Made by a program: the position numbers and the translations under genes | Notes under the pieces: generated by a model | Database searches by the model: none | Told to the model about the DNA's origin: nothing | What the model saw: only the letters and a program-made list of their open reading frames with translations | Part shown: piece by piece, positions 1 to 10,000 of the stretch | Position numbering within the stretch: the stretch's first letter is position 1 | Layout of the letters: the number at the start of each line of letters is the position of its first letter | Assembly: GCF_040222955.1 (NCBI RefSeq) | Contig: NZ_JAVKCA010000025.1 | Coordinates: forward strand, 74,012 to 138,011 | Direction of reading: 5' to 3' | Length of the DNA: 64,000 nt | From: Marinoscillum sp040222955 | GTDB lineage: Bacteria > Bacteroidota > Bacteroidia > Cytophagales > Cyclobacteriaceae

Positions 1-452
1 GTAACACTCTCAACCCAGTTCAGCAGATCACCGGTCACTGTAATAGTAGCCCCGGGGCGTGCCTCCGCAGTGATAGAAGTGATCGTCACCGGCACCTCAA
101 AACTCAAAGGTGATTTGGTTTCAATATCCCCGTCTTTGGTTCTGAGTGTTACCAAACCAGCTTGCGCTTCCTTAGGCACAGTAATCTCGATCAAAGTAGA
201 AGATTTGGTCAGGAAATCAGTGATTTCTATCTCTGGCTGCAGCACGATAGCTGATACCCTATCCAGATTCAAACCAATGAATTGAATGGTGTCACCATGC
301 TGAACTCCGGATGGTCCGTAGCTCAACAGCACCACTTCACTGCCCATGGTATCCTCCTCTTCGCAGGACATAAGTAAACCACTCGTGCCCAGGATGCATA
401 CCAGCGCAAGCGACAGTATGTTCAGACTATTTATATATTTTATCAATTTCAT
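1..452 (-). CDS. IPT/TIG-domain surface lipoprotein, 3' part missing (window edge)
   Basis: The reading frame opens at the ATG at 452-450 and stays open to the window edge, so only about 150 N-terminal residues are visible. It begins MKLIKYINSL, then a hydrophobic segment and a lipobox ending LLMSC followed by EEED, which predicts a surface-directed lipoprotein. The remainder reads as beta-rich IPT/TIG (immunoglobulin-like) repeats, with segments such as GDTIQFIGLNLD and GATITVTGDLL. It lies directly downstream of another IPT lipoprotein in the same SusC-SusD operon, in the position of SusE/SusF or SGBP proteins. A surface glycan-binding role is inferred; the C-terminal half that would carry the binding domain is outside the window. 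Confidence 0.8.
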   Translation of the reverse strand, partial: MKLIKYINSLNILSLALVCILGTSGLLMSCEEEDTMGSEVVLLSYGPSGVQHGDTIQFIGLNLDRVSAIVLQPEIEITDFLTKSSTLIEITVPKEAQAGLVTLRTKDGDIETKSPLSFEVPVTITSITAEARPGATITVTGDLLNWVESV

Positions 453-476
453 ATCTGTAATAGTTATTTAAGAATC

Positions 477-1709
477 CTAAAGCTCTACTATCCGCACATT
501 GTCAATGTAGATTTCGAAGGGAGAGTTGTCTGCTGAGGGTGCTCCAAGCATCCAGAAGCTCAAACTACCCGTATTGTCCATATTGAACTTGTTGGCAGAC
601 TCTGTGTACACCACATCGCCACTGGCATTGGTACTCATATCATATTTGAACTCCGTGATCGGAATGGTCACCGTGACCCACTCACCCCCAGAGTCCACAG
701 CTCCGCCTGCAGACTCCCATGGTCCCCAGACTGCTCTCGGGTTGAGGTCATTGCTCCAAATCTCACTGTTGCCACCATTATTCCAAGGCGCAAAGCAGAT
801 GTTCAGGTATGAAGCATTCCAGGTGATGATCTTGGCTTCAAATTTCAGTGCGTAGTTTTCAGGTTCTCCGGGGATCAGACTGCCCTCAGGACGGCCATTT
901 CCCTGACCCCAAAACTGGGATTCATAGTGATTATCGCCCAAAGGTCCCTCCTCACGAGGTGCATCAGCACTATAGGTACCACTTAGCTTCAGGTAGTTAC
1001 CATCCAGGCTATGGTCGTCTGTCACATACAAACCCGGTCTCCAGCTACCATCAGCATTCAGGTCATCGTAATTCAGGAAGATGTTGCGTTGATCTCTGTA
1101 ATGAAAACTAGTCTCTGTAGTTCCAAAATTTGTTTGGATCGTCAACGGACCTGATGCAGCACCCTCAGGTATGGTCACCTCAAGGGTATTCTGATCTACT
1201 ACCTCTACCACGGCTTCTGCTCCACCTGTGAAAGTCACAGACATGGGCTCAAAAAAGAAGTCTCCGGTAATCACAGTGGTAGACCCCACAGGGGCATACT
1301 CGCTGATCATGGCCACAGGTAGCGGCTCAGAAATCTCCACCACAAACTCATGTGTAAGTACAGATCCATTAGCAAAAACGAGTCTGATGTCGTTGGTCAC
1401 TTCTGAAGGTGCCCTGCTTGGCAGGTTTACCAATATACTTGTATTGGTCACGTAAGTCGGGATGATCACTGCTTCCAGGTCATTGAACCAAATCTCCCGG
1501 GTACCGCCCAGATTTTCACCCATAATGGCCACCAGGTCTCCAAGAAAAGCCCCTACTAAAAGAGAATCTGAGCTTTCCGGATTGGTAACCCTCACGTAGT
1601 GAATCACCGGCTCTCCGCCTTCATTGTCTTCACATGAAGTCACGGTCATCAATCCCAGCAAAATCACCGGGATTAAAAATGTGAATATTTTTCTATCTAA
1701 AATTTTCAT
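477..1709 (-). CDS. Surface glycan-binding lipoprotein (IPT/TIG repeats, SGBP-B-like)
   Basis: The product is a predicted outer-membrane lipoprotein that captures glycan for the adjacent SusC/SusD pair. The chosen start at 1709 gives MKILDRKIFTFLIPVILLGL with lipobox VTSC (Cys26). An in-frame ATG at 1742 would put eleven polar residues before the signal peptide and overlap the SusD stop, so it is less likely. Two IPT/TIG domains (about residues 40-125 and 130-205) precede a beta-sandwich C-terminal region (about 210-410) rich in Trp and Tyr (FWGQGNG, FAPWNNGG, VWGPWES) and ending in IYIDNVRIVEL. That is the layout of Bacteroidota SGBP-B proteins. It lies 25 nt after the SusD gene. The exact ligand cannot be read from sequence; mannan is inferred from the neighbouring GH26 and GH27 genes. 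Confidence 0.85.
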   Translation of the reverse strand: MKILDRKIFTFLIPVILLGLMTVTSCEDNEGGEPVIHYVRVTNPESSDSLLVGAFLGDLVAIMGENLGGTREIWFNDLEAVIIPTYVTNTSILVNLPSRAPSEVTNDIRLVFANGSVLTHEFVVEISEPLPVAMISEYAPVGSTTVITGDFFFEPMSVTFTGGAEAVVEVVDQNTLEVTIPEGAASGPLTIQTNFGTTETSFHYRDQRNIFLNYDDLNADGSWRPGLYVTDDHSLDGNYLKLSGTYSADAPREEGPLGDNHYESQFWGQGNGRPEGSLIPGEPENYALKFEAKIITWNASYLNICFAPWNNGGNSEIWSNDLNPRAVWGPWESAGGAVDSGGEWVTVTIPITEFKYDMSTNASGDVVYTESANKFNMDNTGSLSFWMLGAPSADNSPFEIYIDNVRIVEL

Positions 1710-1734
1710 TTTGCAATTCGCTTTAATACAAGAA

Positions 1735-3408
1735 TTATTCAAAAATCCACTCTACAGGCTCCTCTGACAATCTCGGGTTGGCCACCACTTCATTTTCAGG
1801 AACAGGCAACACCATGTCTGCAGGAGAGATGACCACCGGGCTGTCCGGCTCCACTGCCTCATAAAATGCAGGGTTGTTCTCATCAGCCTGAGTAGCACCA
1901 TCAATGGCCTCCACTCTGTAAGCTCTTTCCTGATCATTCAGATAGTCGATTGCATCAGAAGCTGACCTTCTGTAGAAGCGCTTCACATCAAACCAGTTGA
2001 TGCCTTCTGCACCAAATTCCATTCTACGCTCTGTGAGAATGTCCATGAAAGAAATGGAAGTTCTTGGATTCAACCCTGCACGGGCCCTGATCTCATTGAA
2101 ATAGCCAAGTGCTTCACCATCAGTAGTGCTTCCGGCTCCCCCCAGGGTAGCTTCCGCAAAAATCAGGTATACATCTGCCAGTCTTAGCATGTACTGGTTC
2201 AATGGTGACGCCTGATTGATGACGCTGGCTCCGATATCATCCTGACTTCCCACTACATATTTCTTGATGTTGTTGCAAACGGGAGATTTGTACTCCAGCT
2301 GGTTACCATCATCATCTCTACTCACTATTTCGTACAGATAACCACCTTCGTCTGTGTTCATATCCGGATAAAAATCACCAACCGTCATGAAGATCCATGG
2401 TTGTCTTTTATCCAAAATCACGCTATCCAGATTGCCATCATTGGCATCCATGGCTCTTACATAATCATAGGTCATGGATTTGCCGCCACCCCAGGCCTCA
2501 CTGTTACCAGTGATGATGCTGCTGCGTGCAAACACTGCCTGACGACTGTTTCCAGTACCCCATGCACCTGAGATCCACTGCAGCGCAAATAATGACTCAG
2601 AGTTGTTATCATTTTCGGGCTTGAAGAGGTCTTCATAGTTGGCCATCAGTGCATAACCACTGTTTTGAATCACATCTTTGGCAAGGGCTGCAGCCTCTGC
2701 AAAATTCGCCGATGAGTTAGGGTCTGAAAGATCAGATGCCTGTGTCAATTTGATTTTGGCCAGCATCCCTTTAGCACTCCAGGAAGTTACTCTCCCGGGA
2801 CTATCAGACGACGGCAAATGCTCTGCTGCAAACGCGAAATCGTTGGCGGTGTACTGAAGAACACTCTTATAAGTGTTTCGAGGTAGCTTATAGTCACCTC
2901 CAGCTATGATCGAGGCAGGATCTTCCACAATCGGAACATCACCCCAATATTCAGCAAGGAAATAATAAGCCATTCCTCTGAAGAATCTGGCCTCTGCCAA
3001 ACCTGCATTGATATCTTCCTCAGACACTCCGTAGCCACCGGCGATCCTCGGCATATCTGCCAAAATCACGTTGGTACGTGCTATGATGGAGTAAAGACTC
3101 GCCCATGAGTTGGAAACAATGCTGTTGGCAGGCGTAAAAGTGAAGAAGAAAAACTGTCCTTCATCCTGATAATCCTGATACATATCTCCAGACAAACCAT
3201 CGCCTGCTGCCCATGAAAACTTATCATTGAAATTGAACCATGGACGGCCGTAAAGCGTGGCTGTTACTGTTCTGATTTGCTCCTTGTTCTGATAAAACCC
3301 ATCAAGAACAGGGTTGTCCTCTGGAAGTACTTCCAGAAATTGCTCACCACATGAACTCATAGCGAATATGAGTACGGTGGCTATATAAAATTTAATTGCT
3401 CTTTTCAT
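1735..3408 (-). CDS. SusD/RagB-family nutrient-binding lipoprotein
   Basis: SusD-like proteins sit on the outer face of the SusC channel as a glycan-binding lid. This 557-residue protein has a short signal peptide and lipobox AMSSC (Cys20), followed by the family-typical FLEVLPEDNPVLDGFYQN. TPR-like helices contain ARFFRGMAYYFLAEYWGDVP, and the C-terminal SusD part has LRLADVYLIFAEATLG, NEIRARAGL and RRMEFGAEGINWFDVKRF. It is 32 nt downstream of the SusC gene and followed by two IPT lipoproteins, so the order SusC-SusD-SGBP-SGBP forms one operon. Family assignment is firm; mannan as ligand is inferred from context. Confidence 0.96.
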   Translation of the reverse strand: MKRAIKFYIATVLIFAMSSCGEQFLEVLPEDNPVLDGFYQNKEQIRTVTATLYGRPWFNFNDKFSWAAGDGLSGDMYQDYQDEGQFFFFTFTPANSIVSNSWASLYSIIARTNVILADMPRIAGGYGVSEEDINAGLAEARFFRGMAYYFLAEYWGDVPIVEDPASIIAGGDYKLPRNTYKSVLQYTANDFAFAAEHLPSSDSPGRVTSWSAKGMLAKIKLTQASDLSDPNSSANFAEAAALAKDVIQNSGYALMANYEDLFKPENDNNSESLFALQWISGAWGTGNSRQAVFARSSIITGNSEAWGGGKSMTYDYVRAMDANDGNLDSVILDKRQPWIFMTVGDFYPDMNTDEGGYLYEIVSRDDDGNQLEYKSPVCNNIKKYVVGSQDDIGASVINQASPLNQYMLRLADVYLIFAEATLGGAGSTTDGEALGYFNEIRARAGLNPRTSISFMDILTERRMEFGAEGINWFDVKRFYRRSASDAIDYLNDQERAYRVEAIDGATQADENNPAFYEAVEPDSPVVISPADMVLPVPENEVVANPRLSEEPVEWIFE

Positions 3409-3440
3409 TTTTGAATACTTTTAGATTCTAAAATCTCAGC

Positions 3441-6400
3441 TTAGAAAGTAATACTTGTTCCCAATGTGATCACCCGGGGAGATGGGTATCTTCCCATGTC
3501 CACATTTTGCAACAGTGCATTTTGGTTGAAAGCACCGATCTCAGGATCAAGTCCTGTGTATTTCGTGAATGTGTAAAGGTTCTGAGCATTTACATATACA
3601 CGCATTGAGCTTACTTTCACCTTATTCAACATACCCTTTGGCAGCTGGTAAGACAAGCTTACGTTCTGAAGACGCAGGTAAGATCCATCCTCGATCCATC
3701 TGTCAGACATACGGTCGTTGGTGTTGTTGTCCGTTGGAGAAAACCTCGGGATATCTGTTCCCGGATTTGCCAGTCTGATGTCATCAGGATTGGTCATATC
3801 AGCATCCGGATCATCAGGGTTGATAAACTCTACACGAGCCCTGTTCACCACTGTAGCTGACTGGTTGTTGTTCAGGCTGGACATTCCTTCGTTTCTTACT
3901 CGCTGGAAATTCAGGATTTTACCACCATAAGAACCTGTGAAGTATACATTCAGGGAGATCCCGGCATAGGAGAATGTGTTATTGACACCTCCCGTAAACT
4001 TAGGGTTAGGATTTCCGATGCTGGTCTGGTCATTTACGTCGATCACACCATCCCCGTTCAGATCTTTAAACTTCTGGTCACCGATCCAAACACCATCACG
4101 CTGGTGGATCAGGTTTTGATTGCCTTCTATAGACTGATCATCCACTTGCGTAGGTGAGTTTCTGATGTCCTCAGCATCTGTGAAGATCCCATCCGTCTGG
4201 TATCCGTAGAACGATCCGATAGGGTTACCAGCTGTTGTGCGGGTCACCGTCTGGAAGCCAGCATACCAGTAAAGGTTCTGGGTATAAGGCTGATCTATGT
4301 CGAGCACTTTGTTTCTGTTGAGCGTATAAGCTATATCTGTAGTCCAGGAGAACTTATTTGCTTCGATGTTTCTGGTATTCACAGAAATCTCAATCCCTTT
4401 GTTTTCCATCTGGCCCACATTGTAATAGGGTGCACCGATATCACCTCTGATAGATGAAGGAATGGAGGTAAGCTCAAGCAACAGGTCTCTCGATTGTCTG
4501 TTATAAGCATCCACGGTTAGGTCTATTCGGCCTGCCCACAATGAAACATCCAACCCAAGGTTCATTTGTCTTGAGGCTTCCCATTTCACATCCGGGTTGG
4601 CGAATCTTGAATTTCTACTTCCTGTGCCTATCCAGGTGTTTTCTGTAGTCAGTCCGGAACCGTAAGCATAGTTAGCAATGCTCTGGTTTCCTACTTCACC
4701 ATATCCCATGCGCAATTTCAAATCAGAAAGCACTTTGGATTTTGGCATGAACTCTTCATTCATCACTCTCCATGCGAACGACGCAGAAGGGAAGAATCCG
4801 TATTTATTGTTAGGTCCAAACCTAGATGATCCATCGTAACGACCTGTTACGGTGAAGAGGTACTTGTCAGACAAAATGTAGTTCAATCTGGCATAGTAAG
4901 AAGAGAGGGTGTTAGCTCCCTGATAACCACCAATTGGGTTGGCGGAGTTTTGTCCCTGGTTTGGCGTGGTGATATTCTCATCCACAAAACCTGTTTTCTG
5001 AAAGCTCGAACCTCTGTAGGTACTCTTTTGAGCTTCCTGTCCAAGTAGTGCTGTGAAATCGTGAATTCCTGATTGCAGGGTATAGGTAAAGTAGTTTTTC
5101 ACCAACCAGAAATCTCCGGTGCTCTCAGACTGGTTCAGACTGTTCACATCATTAGAAAGGACTCCCCACTGATAGGTTGGGTGGAAAGCTCTGTTCAATG
5201 AATGATTCTTGCTGATTCCGTATTCCGTTCTGAATTTAAGGCCCTTCATCAATTGGAGATCTGCGAAGAAGTTGGCATATAGTTGCTCTCTTCCAAGCGT
5301 ATTATTTCTCATCAACGCCAGGGCTACTGGGTTAGCTCCTATTTCGGCTGAGTTAGCTGTAGGTCCTGCAAAATTGCCATCCAGATCCCGAACGGGTACT
5401 GCAGGAGACATCACCAATGCCTGAGCGATTACACCATCGCCACCGTCATTCAGGGTGATGGTCTCATCAATGTCGGCGTATGAGATACTTGTTCCCACCT
5501 TCGCCCATTCGTTCACCTTGGCATCTACGTTCAGACGCATAGAGACCCTTTCAAACCCAGAACCGATGATAATTCCATCCTGTGAAAAATATCCCCCGGA
5601 AAGGGCGTAAGTAAAGGCTTCGTTACCACCGGCAAATGACATTTGATGACTCTGCATGGGCGCCACACCAAACACTTCATCCTGCCAGTCTGTGCCTTCA
5701 CCCAGTATAGAAGGGTCCAAAAATCTTTCATTTACGTTAATCCCGTCAATCTCAGTGCTCACAGAATTCTGAAACTCCGCGTATTCACGCAAGTTCATCA
5801 TGTCCACTTTTTTGGGCAATGACTGAAAGGCATAATAACCATCATAGGTGATCATGGCCTCTCCGGACTTTCCTCTTCTTGTCGTTACCATCACCACACC
5901 ATTGGCTGCTCTGGAACCATAAATAGCAGTAGCCGATGCATCTTTCAATACCTCGATACTTACAATGTCGTTGGGGTTGATGGCGGCCAAAGGATTTACC
6001 CTATTTTGGCCATTGGCTCCACCTGACCAGTCGAAACCAGTAATAGAAGGACCTCCACCATCAATGGGAATACCATCGATCACGTACAAAGGCTCATTGC
6101 CTCCACTCACCGAACTGGTACCCCGTATACGGATAGAAACTGCTCCACCGGGAGCACCCGAGTTTTGGTTCACCTGTACTCCGGCAATTCTACCCTGAAG
6201 CGCCTGGTCCATGTTGGTGACCACCGTACCTCTGAGTTTGTCTCCAGAAATAGAAGCTACAGCTCCGGTCAGGTCACTCTTCTTTTGGGTTCCGTATCCT
6301 ACCACCACTACTTCTTCCAAAGTGGAGATATCTACATCCAGTGTCACATCGATACTGGACCTGCTGCCCACAGGAAATTCCTGCGTCTTAAAACCAACAA

Positions 6401-6674
6401 AAGAAACCACAAGGGTAGCGTCCTCAGGGACAGTAATCTTGTAGTTGCCATCAATATCCGTGATGGTTCCGTTTGTTGTACCTTTCACTAAGACCGTCAC
6501 CCCCGGAAGAGTGCTGCCATCTTCACCGGAAGTAATCACTCCGGAGATTGTTCTTTCCTGACCGAATGCTGTGGTTACACTCAGCGAGAGGGTAAGGAAA
6601 GTCATGAAGCAAACTCCCATCAATCGCTTAATAGAACTTTGCATCATTTCACTTCTACTGTAAACCTTTCTCAT
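3441..6674 (-). CDS. SusC/RagA-family TonB-dependent outer-membrane transporter
   Basis: This 1077-residue TonB-dependent receptor imports oligosaccharides across the outer membrane with its SusD partner. After a signal peptide ending TTAFGQ comes a CarboxypepD_reg-like beta-sandwich (about 42-120; GVTVLVKGT, GTITDIDGNYKI). Next are a TonB-box-like stretch (LEEVVVVGYGTQKKSDLTGA) and the plug (ALQGRIAGVQVNQNSG, LYVIDGIPIDGG, VEVLKDASATAIYGSRAANG), then a 22-strand barrel ending in a strand with LGTSITF. It has no N-terminal STN domain, unlike the SusC at 31447-34836. That fits control by the neighbouring hybrid two-component system rather than by an anti-sigma factor. Several in-frame Met codons (10, 11, 19) are alternative starts. 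Confidence 0.96.
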   Translation of the reverse strand: MRKVYSRSEMMQSSIKRLMGVCFMTFLTLSLSVTTAFGQERTISGVITSGEDGSTLPGVTVLVKGTTNGTITDIDGNYKITVPEDATLVVSFVGFKTQEFPVGSRSSIDVTLDVDISTLEEVVVVGYGTQKKSDLTGAVASISGDKLRGTVVTNMDQALQGRIAGVQVNQNSGAPGGAVSIRIRGTSSVSGGNEPLYVIDGIPIDGGGPSITGFDWSGGANGQNRVNPLAAINPNDIVSIEVLKDASATAIYGSRAANGVVMVTTRRGKSGEAMITYDGYYAFQSLPKKVDMMNLREYAEFQNSVSTEIDGINVNERFLDPSILGEGTDWQDEVFGVAPMQSHQMSFAGGNEAFTYALSGGYFSQDGIIIGSGFERVSMRLNVDAKVNEWAKVGTSISYADIDETITLNDGGDGVIAQALVMSPAVPVRDLDGNFAGPTANSAEIGANPVALALMRNNTLGREQLYANFFADLQLMKGLKFRTEYGISKNHSLNRAFHPTYQWGVLSNDVNSLNQSESTGDFWLVKNYFTYTLQSGIHDFTALLGQEAQKSTYRGSSFQKTGFVDENITTPNQGQNSANPIGGYQGANTLSSYYARLNYILSDKYLFTVTGRYDGSSRFGPNNKYGFFPSASFAWRVMNEEFMPKSKVLSDLKLRMGYGEVGNQSIANYAYGSGLTTENTWIGTGSRNSRFANPDVKWEASRQMNLGLDVSLWAGRIDLTVDAYNRQSRDLLLELTSIPSSIRGDIGAPYYNVGQMENKGIEISVNTRNIEANKFSWTTDIAYTLNRNKVLDIDQPYTQNLYWYAGFQTVTRTTAGNPIGSFYGYQTDGIFTDAEDIRNSPTQVDDQSIEGNQNLIHQRDGVWIGDQKFKDLNGDGVIDVNDQTSIGNPNPKFTGGVNNTFSYAGISLNVYFTGSYGGKILNFQRVRNEGMSSLNNNQSATVVNRARVEFINPDDPDADMTNPDDIRLANPGTDIPRFSPTDNNTNDRMSDRWIEDGSYLRLQNVSLSYQLPKGMLNKVKVSSMRVYVNAQNLYTFTKYTGLDPEIGAFNQNALLQNVDMGRYPSPRVITLGTSITF

Positions 6675-7063
6675 AAAATTGACATTTTAAAAAAATCAAA
6701 ATTCATTACCATTTAGTTGTTAACACTTCAAAAAAGCATACTTGAACGCTTCGACTTTTATCGATTAATCAATATTAAGCTTTACCCGATTCCCTCAGGT
6801 GTATCATTTGCATACAAAAGGGTATCAAAATGTAAAAGTGTAATTCTGAGCACCTGAAAGGCCTTTTAGGCTTTTGAATGGACCTTTTTGATTGTACTAT
6901 TCAAAGGAATTGACCTGAATCAGATTGGGAGATTTGAGAAGAATACGCCATAAAGTGACGATTTCATTACCGAAAGCACCTGCTTTTTGAAAAATTAGCA
7001 GGTAATTGGTCAATTTTATGCCAAACCAGTGCTGAGGGGTATAAAATGTTGATATTAGGGCTA
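6675..7063. promoter_or_regulatory. Upstream region of the SusC operon (389 bp, no gene)
   Basis: This gap lies between the stop of the hybrid regulator gene and the SusC start. No coding frame of note is present. It is AT-rich and carries the dyad described separately at 6803-6834. An imperfect AAAAGCC/GGCCTTT stem near 6858-6876 could act as a weak terminator for the regulator gene. I could not assign -33/-7 boxes with confidence. Confidence 0.5.
6803..6834. promoter_or_regulatory. Candidate regulator-binding dyad upstream of SusC (ATCATTT-N18-AAATGTA)
   Basis: ATCATTT at 6803-6809 and AAATGTA at 6828-6834 form an imperfect inverted repeat with a half-site offset of 25 nt. The same offset occurs in the dyads upstream of the GH130 gene (23685) and the esterase gene (24782). 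It lies about 130 nt before the SusC start. Binding by the nearby hybrid two-component regulator is inferred. Confidence 0.4.
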
Positions 7064-10000
7064 TTATTCGCCCTTTTGGGCAGTGGCCTGAGCCGCGTAC
7101 TTCGAGGGGAGCATTTTGTATTCCATCTTGAAGTACTTGGTGAAATACTTGGGGTTATTGAACCCTACTTTGTATGCCACTTCGGCCACATTGAGCTGGC
7201 TTCTCTCCAAAAGAGCAGCAGCCCGTTTGATTCTTATGGACCGGATAAATTCTATGGGAGTCTTCCCGGTTAGTTCCAATGTCTTTTTATAGAGCTGCCC
7301 CCTGCTCACCGCCAGTTCTCTGCTCAACTCCTGCACGGAGAAATCTGAGTTGGAAATATTAACCTCCACGAGATCCATCGCTTTCATGATAAACTGCTCG
7401 TCCAGAGAGGTAATCTCAATGTCACGAGGTTTGGCTTCTATGCGATGCTCAGATGCGAAAATCAGCTTCTGCAGCTGGACTGCAGAGCGGATACTCTGAA
7501 CCAGGATTTCAAAATTGAAAGGCTTGGTGATGTACTCGATGGCTCCGGCCTCAAATCCCTCCAGCTTTTGATCATCAGAGTAATGTGCCGTAAGCAGGAT
7601 CACCGGAATATGTCCGGTACGCGGGTCACTTTTGATCTTCTTACAAAGGTCTATTCCGTTGATCTCCGGCATCATGATATCTGAAACCACCAGATCGGGC
7701 TGAAAACTCAGGATTTTCTTCCACGCTGCTTTGCCATTGGGCGCTTCATAGATGTTATACATCCTCTCCAGGTTATCCTTCAGGTAAAACCTGAAGTCAT
7801 CGTTATCATCCGCCAAAAGGATCGTTGCCTTTGAAGCTTCGTGTGGCAGAGGTACGGACTCTTCCATGAAATCATCCACTACGTCCTGTACTTTGTAGTC
7901 ACCCGAAAGCTTTTTCATAGGCAGTTCAAAAATGAACGAACTGCCTTTTTCCATCTCACTTTCCACCCAAATACTCCCCCCGTGCATTTCCACAAACTCT
8001 TTGGTGATGGACAGACCAATACCGCTACCGTGGTTGAGGTTGGAGGTATGCTTGTTGTCTACCTGGAAAAACCGATTGAAAATATCACTCTGACGCTCTT
8101 TGGGAATGCCGATACCATCGTCAGTCACGCTAAAACGGATGGTGTGGATATCTTCCCGGTAAGCAATGTCAGTCACATTTACCAGTATTCTACCTCCGGT
8201 GTGGGTAAATTTGAAGGCATTTGAGAGAAGATTAAACATGATTTTCTCCATCTTATCCCGATCAAACAACGTAAGAAACTCAGATAGACTGGTTTCGAAA
8301 TCCAGGCGAACACGGCGGTCAGCCGAAAGGTCAGAAAAGGACTCCACAATGCTTTTAGTGAAATCAATCACATCTCCTGTGGCCAATGAAATTCTGTGCT
8401 GATTGGCCTCCATCTTTCTGAAATCCAGCAACTGATTGACCAGTGTAAGGAGTCGCTTGGCATTGCGGAAAATAAGCTGGAAATGCTTTTGATCACTCGC
8501 GTCGGTGCTTTGCTTCAGCATGCGCTCGATAGGAGTAAGAATCAGGGTGAGTGGTGTGCGAAACTCGTGGCTGATGTTGGTGAAGAATTTGATCTTCATC
8601 ATGTCCAGCTCGTGAAGCCGTGTGGCTTCCATCTGATCCTGTGTGACCTTGGCGCGAAAACGTTCTTTTTGAATGATGGCCCTGCGTGTAAGGTAAAGCA
8701 CCAGAAGGACGAAGAGGACATAAATCAAATTAGCCAGTGGGGTCTTCCAAAAAGGGGTCAGAATGACAATATCGATCACTATGGGCTCATCACTCCACTG
8801 ATGAGTCCGGTCAGAGGCCATCACCTCAAAACGATAGTTTCCCGGATCCAGGTTGGTATAATTAGCTCGATGCACGTTGGCACGCTGAATCCAATCCTGA
8901 TCAAATCCTACCAGCCGATACTTATAAACTGTATTCTCCTGCTGGTAAAAATTGAGCGAAGTAAACTCTAGTGTGAATGAATTTTCGGAGGGCTCCAGTA
9001 CTAGTTTCTCTACATTGTTAATGCCTTTCTCAAACCATTTTCTTCCGTTGTATTCATCGCCCGGCTTGATAAGTCTGTTGGACAGATAAAAATCAAGAAA
9101 GACAAGTTTGTTTTCCTCATTGGTCACCTTGATTGCCTCGGGATCAAACACATTCAGGCCATTCTTCCCGCCAAATGCCAGGTGACCATTTTTGAGTCTA
9201 AGGGCAGAGCGCTCATTGAACATATCACCCTGTAGTCCGTCTGAAATGTCAAAATTCTCAAAGATTGGCCCTTCATTTTCAAAATGGAGTTTGGACAGTC
9301 CGGTATAAGTACCCAGCCAGATGTTACCATCCAAATCTTCCATGATGGAGGTCACGATGTTTTCCGGCAGCCCATCTTCCTTCACAAAGGAGACAAAATC
9401 ATTGGTTGCCCTATTGAACCGGCTCAGCCCATACATGGTCCCCACCCAAATGTTATTTTCATGGTCGCAGTAGATATCCAGAATGGAATTGTTCACCAGA
9501 GACCGGTTATTTCCTTCCTCCTTCAGCAGGTGAGTCATGGTCCCGTCCTTGTAATTATAGGCCTCTATTCCATAGCCTGTCCCTATCCAGATGTTGCCAT
9601 CCTTATCCTCACACAGAGAGGTCACATAGTTGGAGTGTATTCCCTGATTATCCAGTCCAAAATGATGAAGCTTGTTAAAATCGGCATCATACACATCCAC
9701 CCCACCTTTGAGGGTGCCCACCCAGATCAGCCCTCTGGAATCAAGGAGCAGGTTCCATATGCTGTTGTCACTGATGGAGTTGGAGTCTTCCGGATCGTGA
9801 TAATAAGTCTTAAATTTCTTACCATCGAAATAATTCAATCCACCAAAATACGTTCCCAGCCAGAGCCCGCCCTTGGCTCCCGGAGCCATGCTCACGACAA
9901 TGTCTGAGCTGATGCTCTTAGGGTCATTTTCTTTGTGTCTGTAGTTGGTAAACTCACCTTTCCTCAAGTCGAAGTGCACCAGTCCACCTCCGTCTGTGCC

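Noticed and set aside
9284..9907. Plus-strand frame of 207 codons inside the hybrid regulator gene
   Set aside because: Generated by the repetitive beta-propeller codons of the opposite strand; the sequence has no independent support.
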